From contig NZ_JBHLWO010000002.1 in the NCBI RefSeq assembly GCF_042432805.1, forward strand, positions 2,542,001-2,606,000: 64,000 nt of DNA, read 5' to 3'. The notes beneath the pieces were generated by a model, which had not been told where the DNA came from, did no database searches, and worked only from the letters and a program-made list of their open reading frames with translations. The translations under genes were made by a program, and so were the position numbers. Shown here piece by piece: positions 62,975-64,000 of the stretch; within the stretch, counting starts at the first letter, position 1, and every line of letters starts with the position of its first letter. The stretch comes from Olivibacter oleidegradans (GTDB lineage Bacteria; Bacteroidota; Bacteroidia; Sphingobacteriales; Sphingobacteriaceae).

Positions 62975-63009
62975 AGTTTGTCATTGTCGGTTCGCCGCAA
63001 TGACAAACT
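62975..63009 (+). terminator. Terminator that decides the AraC start
   Basis: AGTTTGTCATTG (62975-62986) pairs with CAATGACAAACT (62998-63009), 12 bp, then TTT. The ATG at 63000 lies in the stem, so the AraC gene should start at 63036. Confidence 0.75.
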
Positions 63010-63035
63010 TTTACACCCAAAAATTAAGCTCGATC

Positions 63036-63962
63036 ATGGAAAACCAGTCACCCATCCGGTTAAAAACCATCAGCGAATTTCATAAATCACGCGGTTTAGC
63101 ACAACCCGAACATCCGCTCATCAGCGTCATTGATTTTGGTACCATTCCACGTTCAGCCGATATCCGTGGCAAAAGTTGGATATTTGATTTTTATCAAGTA
63201 TCGCTAAAAAGAGGCATCGATTTCAAAATGAAATACGGACAGCAGGCATACGATTTTGATGAAGGCGTTTTGGGATTTATTGCACCAAATCAAGTTTTTA
63301 AAATCGAACACGAACCCCATGCTACGCAAAACCAAATTCGCTCCGGTTGGATGTTGCTAGTTCACCCCGATTTTTTCTGGAATACACCCTTAGCAAAAGC
63401 CATTAAACAGTATGAATATTTTGATTATGCGATAAACGAGGCGCTATTCCTATCAGAAAAAGAAGAGGCAACGTTGAATGCCATCATCGAGAATATCCGT
63501 CAGGAATACCATGCCAATATCGACAAGTTCAGCAAACAGATCATTATTTCGCAAATTGAAACTTTATTGAGTTATTCCGAACGGTTTTATCATCGTCAGT
63601 TCCTCACCAGAGAAAAATCCAACCATCAGGTGTTGCATCGTCTGGAAGAGCTTTTAAATCATTATTTCGATCAAGAAGATTTGATTTCAAGAGGTCTACC
63701 CTCCGTTCAGTACGTTGCCGATCAGCTGCACATCTCGCAAAAATATTTAAGTACCTTACTCAAAGTGCTCACCGGGCAAAGCACCCAACAGCATATTCAC
63801 AACAAACTGATCGACAAGGCCAAAGAAAAACTTTCGACCACCAATTTATCAGTTTCCGAAATAGCTTACGCCTTGGGTTTCGAACATTCACAATCGTTCA
63901 GTAAACTGTTCAAATCCAAGACCGATCTATCACCAATCGAGTTTAGGCAATCGTTTAATTGA
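63036..63962 (+). CDS. AraC-family transcriptional regulator
   Basis: The protein is 308 residues from ATG 63036 (MENQSPIRLK); the frame from 63000 is rejected because its first ATG lies inside a terminator stem. The C-terminal AraC domain is clear (SVQYVADQLHISQKYLSTLLK and NLSVSEIAYALGFEHSQSFSKLFKSKT). The N-terminal 150 residues resemble the cupin sensor of other Bacteroidota AraC proteins. It lies next to an SDR gene, the same pairing as at 29197/30164. It should control that gene or its own. Confidence 0.9.
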   Translation: MENQSPIRLKTISEFHKSRGLAQPEHPLISVIDFGTIPRSADIRGKSWIFDFYQVSLKRGIDFKMKYGQQAYDFDEGVLGFIAPNQVFKIEHEPHATQNQIRSGWMLLVHPDFFWNTPLAKAIKQYEYFDYAINEALFLSEKEEATLNAIIENIRQEYHANIDKFSKQIIISQIETLLSYSERFYHRQFLTREKSNHQVLHRLEELLNHYFDQEDLISRGLPSVQYVADQLHISQKYLSTLLKVLTGQSTQQHIHNKLIDKAKEKLSTTNLSVSEIAYALGFEHSQSFSKLFKSKTDLSPIEFRQSFN

Positions 63963-64000
63963 ACTGCCGTCAGCTTTCAGCCGTCGGTTTTCAGCTTTAG
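63963..64000. repeat. Heptamer repeat at the right edge
   Basis: CCGTCAG, CTTTCAG, CCGTCGG, TTTTCAG and CTTTAG follow in register after the AraC stop, at the window end. Confidence 0.65.

Noticed and set aside
63000..63035. Upstream ATG (63000) as start of the AraC gene
   Set aside because: It lies inside the 12-bp stem of the SDR terminator; the ATG at 63036 gives a normal N-terminus.

Overview
The window looks like chromosomal DNA of a Bacteroidota bacterium, most likely a Sphingobacteriaceae-type organism (Sphingobacterium, Olivibacter, Parapedobacter or Pedobacter-like). The reasons are three SusC/SusD pairs, a LytTR two-component pair, a hybrid two-component sensor with a fused AraC domain, MacB/FtsX-type permeases, and promoters of the Bacteroidota TAnnTTTG type. 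The genus is inference. No rRNA, tRNA, CRISPR array, transposase or prophage gene was recognised.

Left part (1-17 kb): a divergent exported protein cut by the window edge, a LytS/LytR-type operon, an azoreductase, and a SusD/SusC pair with a TetR-type regulator and an exported type I phosphodiesterase. Matching palindromes lie upstream of both susC and tetR. Then come a GNAT enzyme, a DUF417 membrane protein, an AraC regulator, an orphan LuxR-type response regulator, and a histidine decarboxylase-acetyltransferase operon.

Middle (17-37 kb): a periplasmic molybdo-hydroxylase operon (2Fe-2S subunit, diheme cytochrome c, Tat-exported molybdenum subunit), two tandem TlpA-like thioredoxins, a SusC/SusD/sulfatase locus, an AraC/SDR pair, a zinc metallopeptidase-like protein, a GH3-family acyl-acid amido synthetase, an aldo/keto reductase and an FtsX-type permease.

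Metal and arsenic region (37.5-42.5 kb): an SRPBCC protein, an HMA protein, an AraC regulator with an N-terminal CxxC metal-binding-like segment, and an ars operon (arsR, DUF6428, arsinothricin-type acetyltransferase, arsC, acr3) with two copies of a putative ArsR box.

42.5-44.0 kb is a 1.4-kb gene-free array: 90 octamers of the form CNACTYAA in three blocks, separated by two nearly identical 339-bp structured elements. Next to it is an orphan class I terpene synthase. From 45.3 to 59.0 kb lies a complete fructan utilisation locus: GH32, GH172/DUF2961, SusD, SusC, a sugar porter, a hybrid sensor with a periplasmic sugar-binding domain, and a fructokinase. The right end holds a DUF2281/PIN toxin-antitoxin pair whose toxin is frameshifted in a homopolymer, a thioredoxin-fold protein, and an SDR/AraC pair.

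The main unexplained feature is a family of composite intergenic repeats in at least ten gaps. They are built from short-word arrays (heptamers CNNTCRG and relatives, octamers CNACTYAA) and CCTGCC..GGCAGG hairpins, in a similar order each time.
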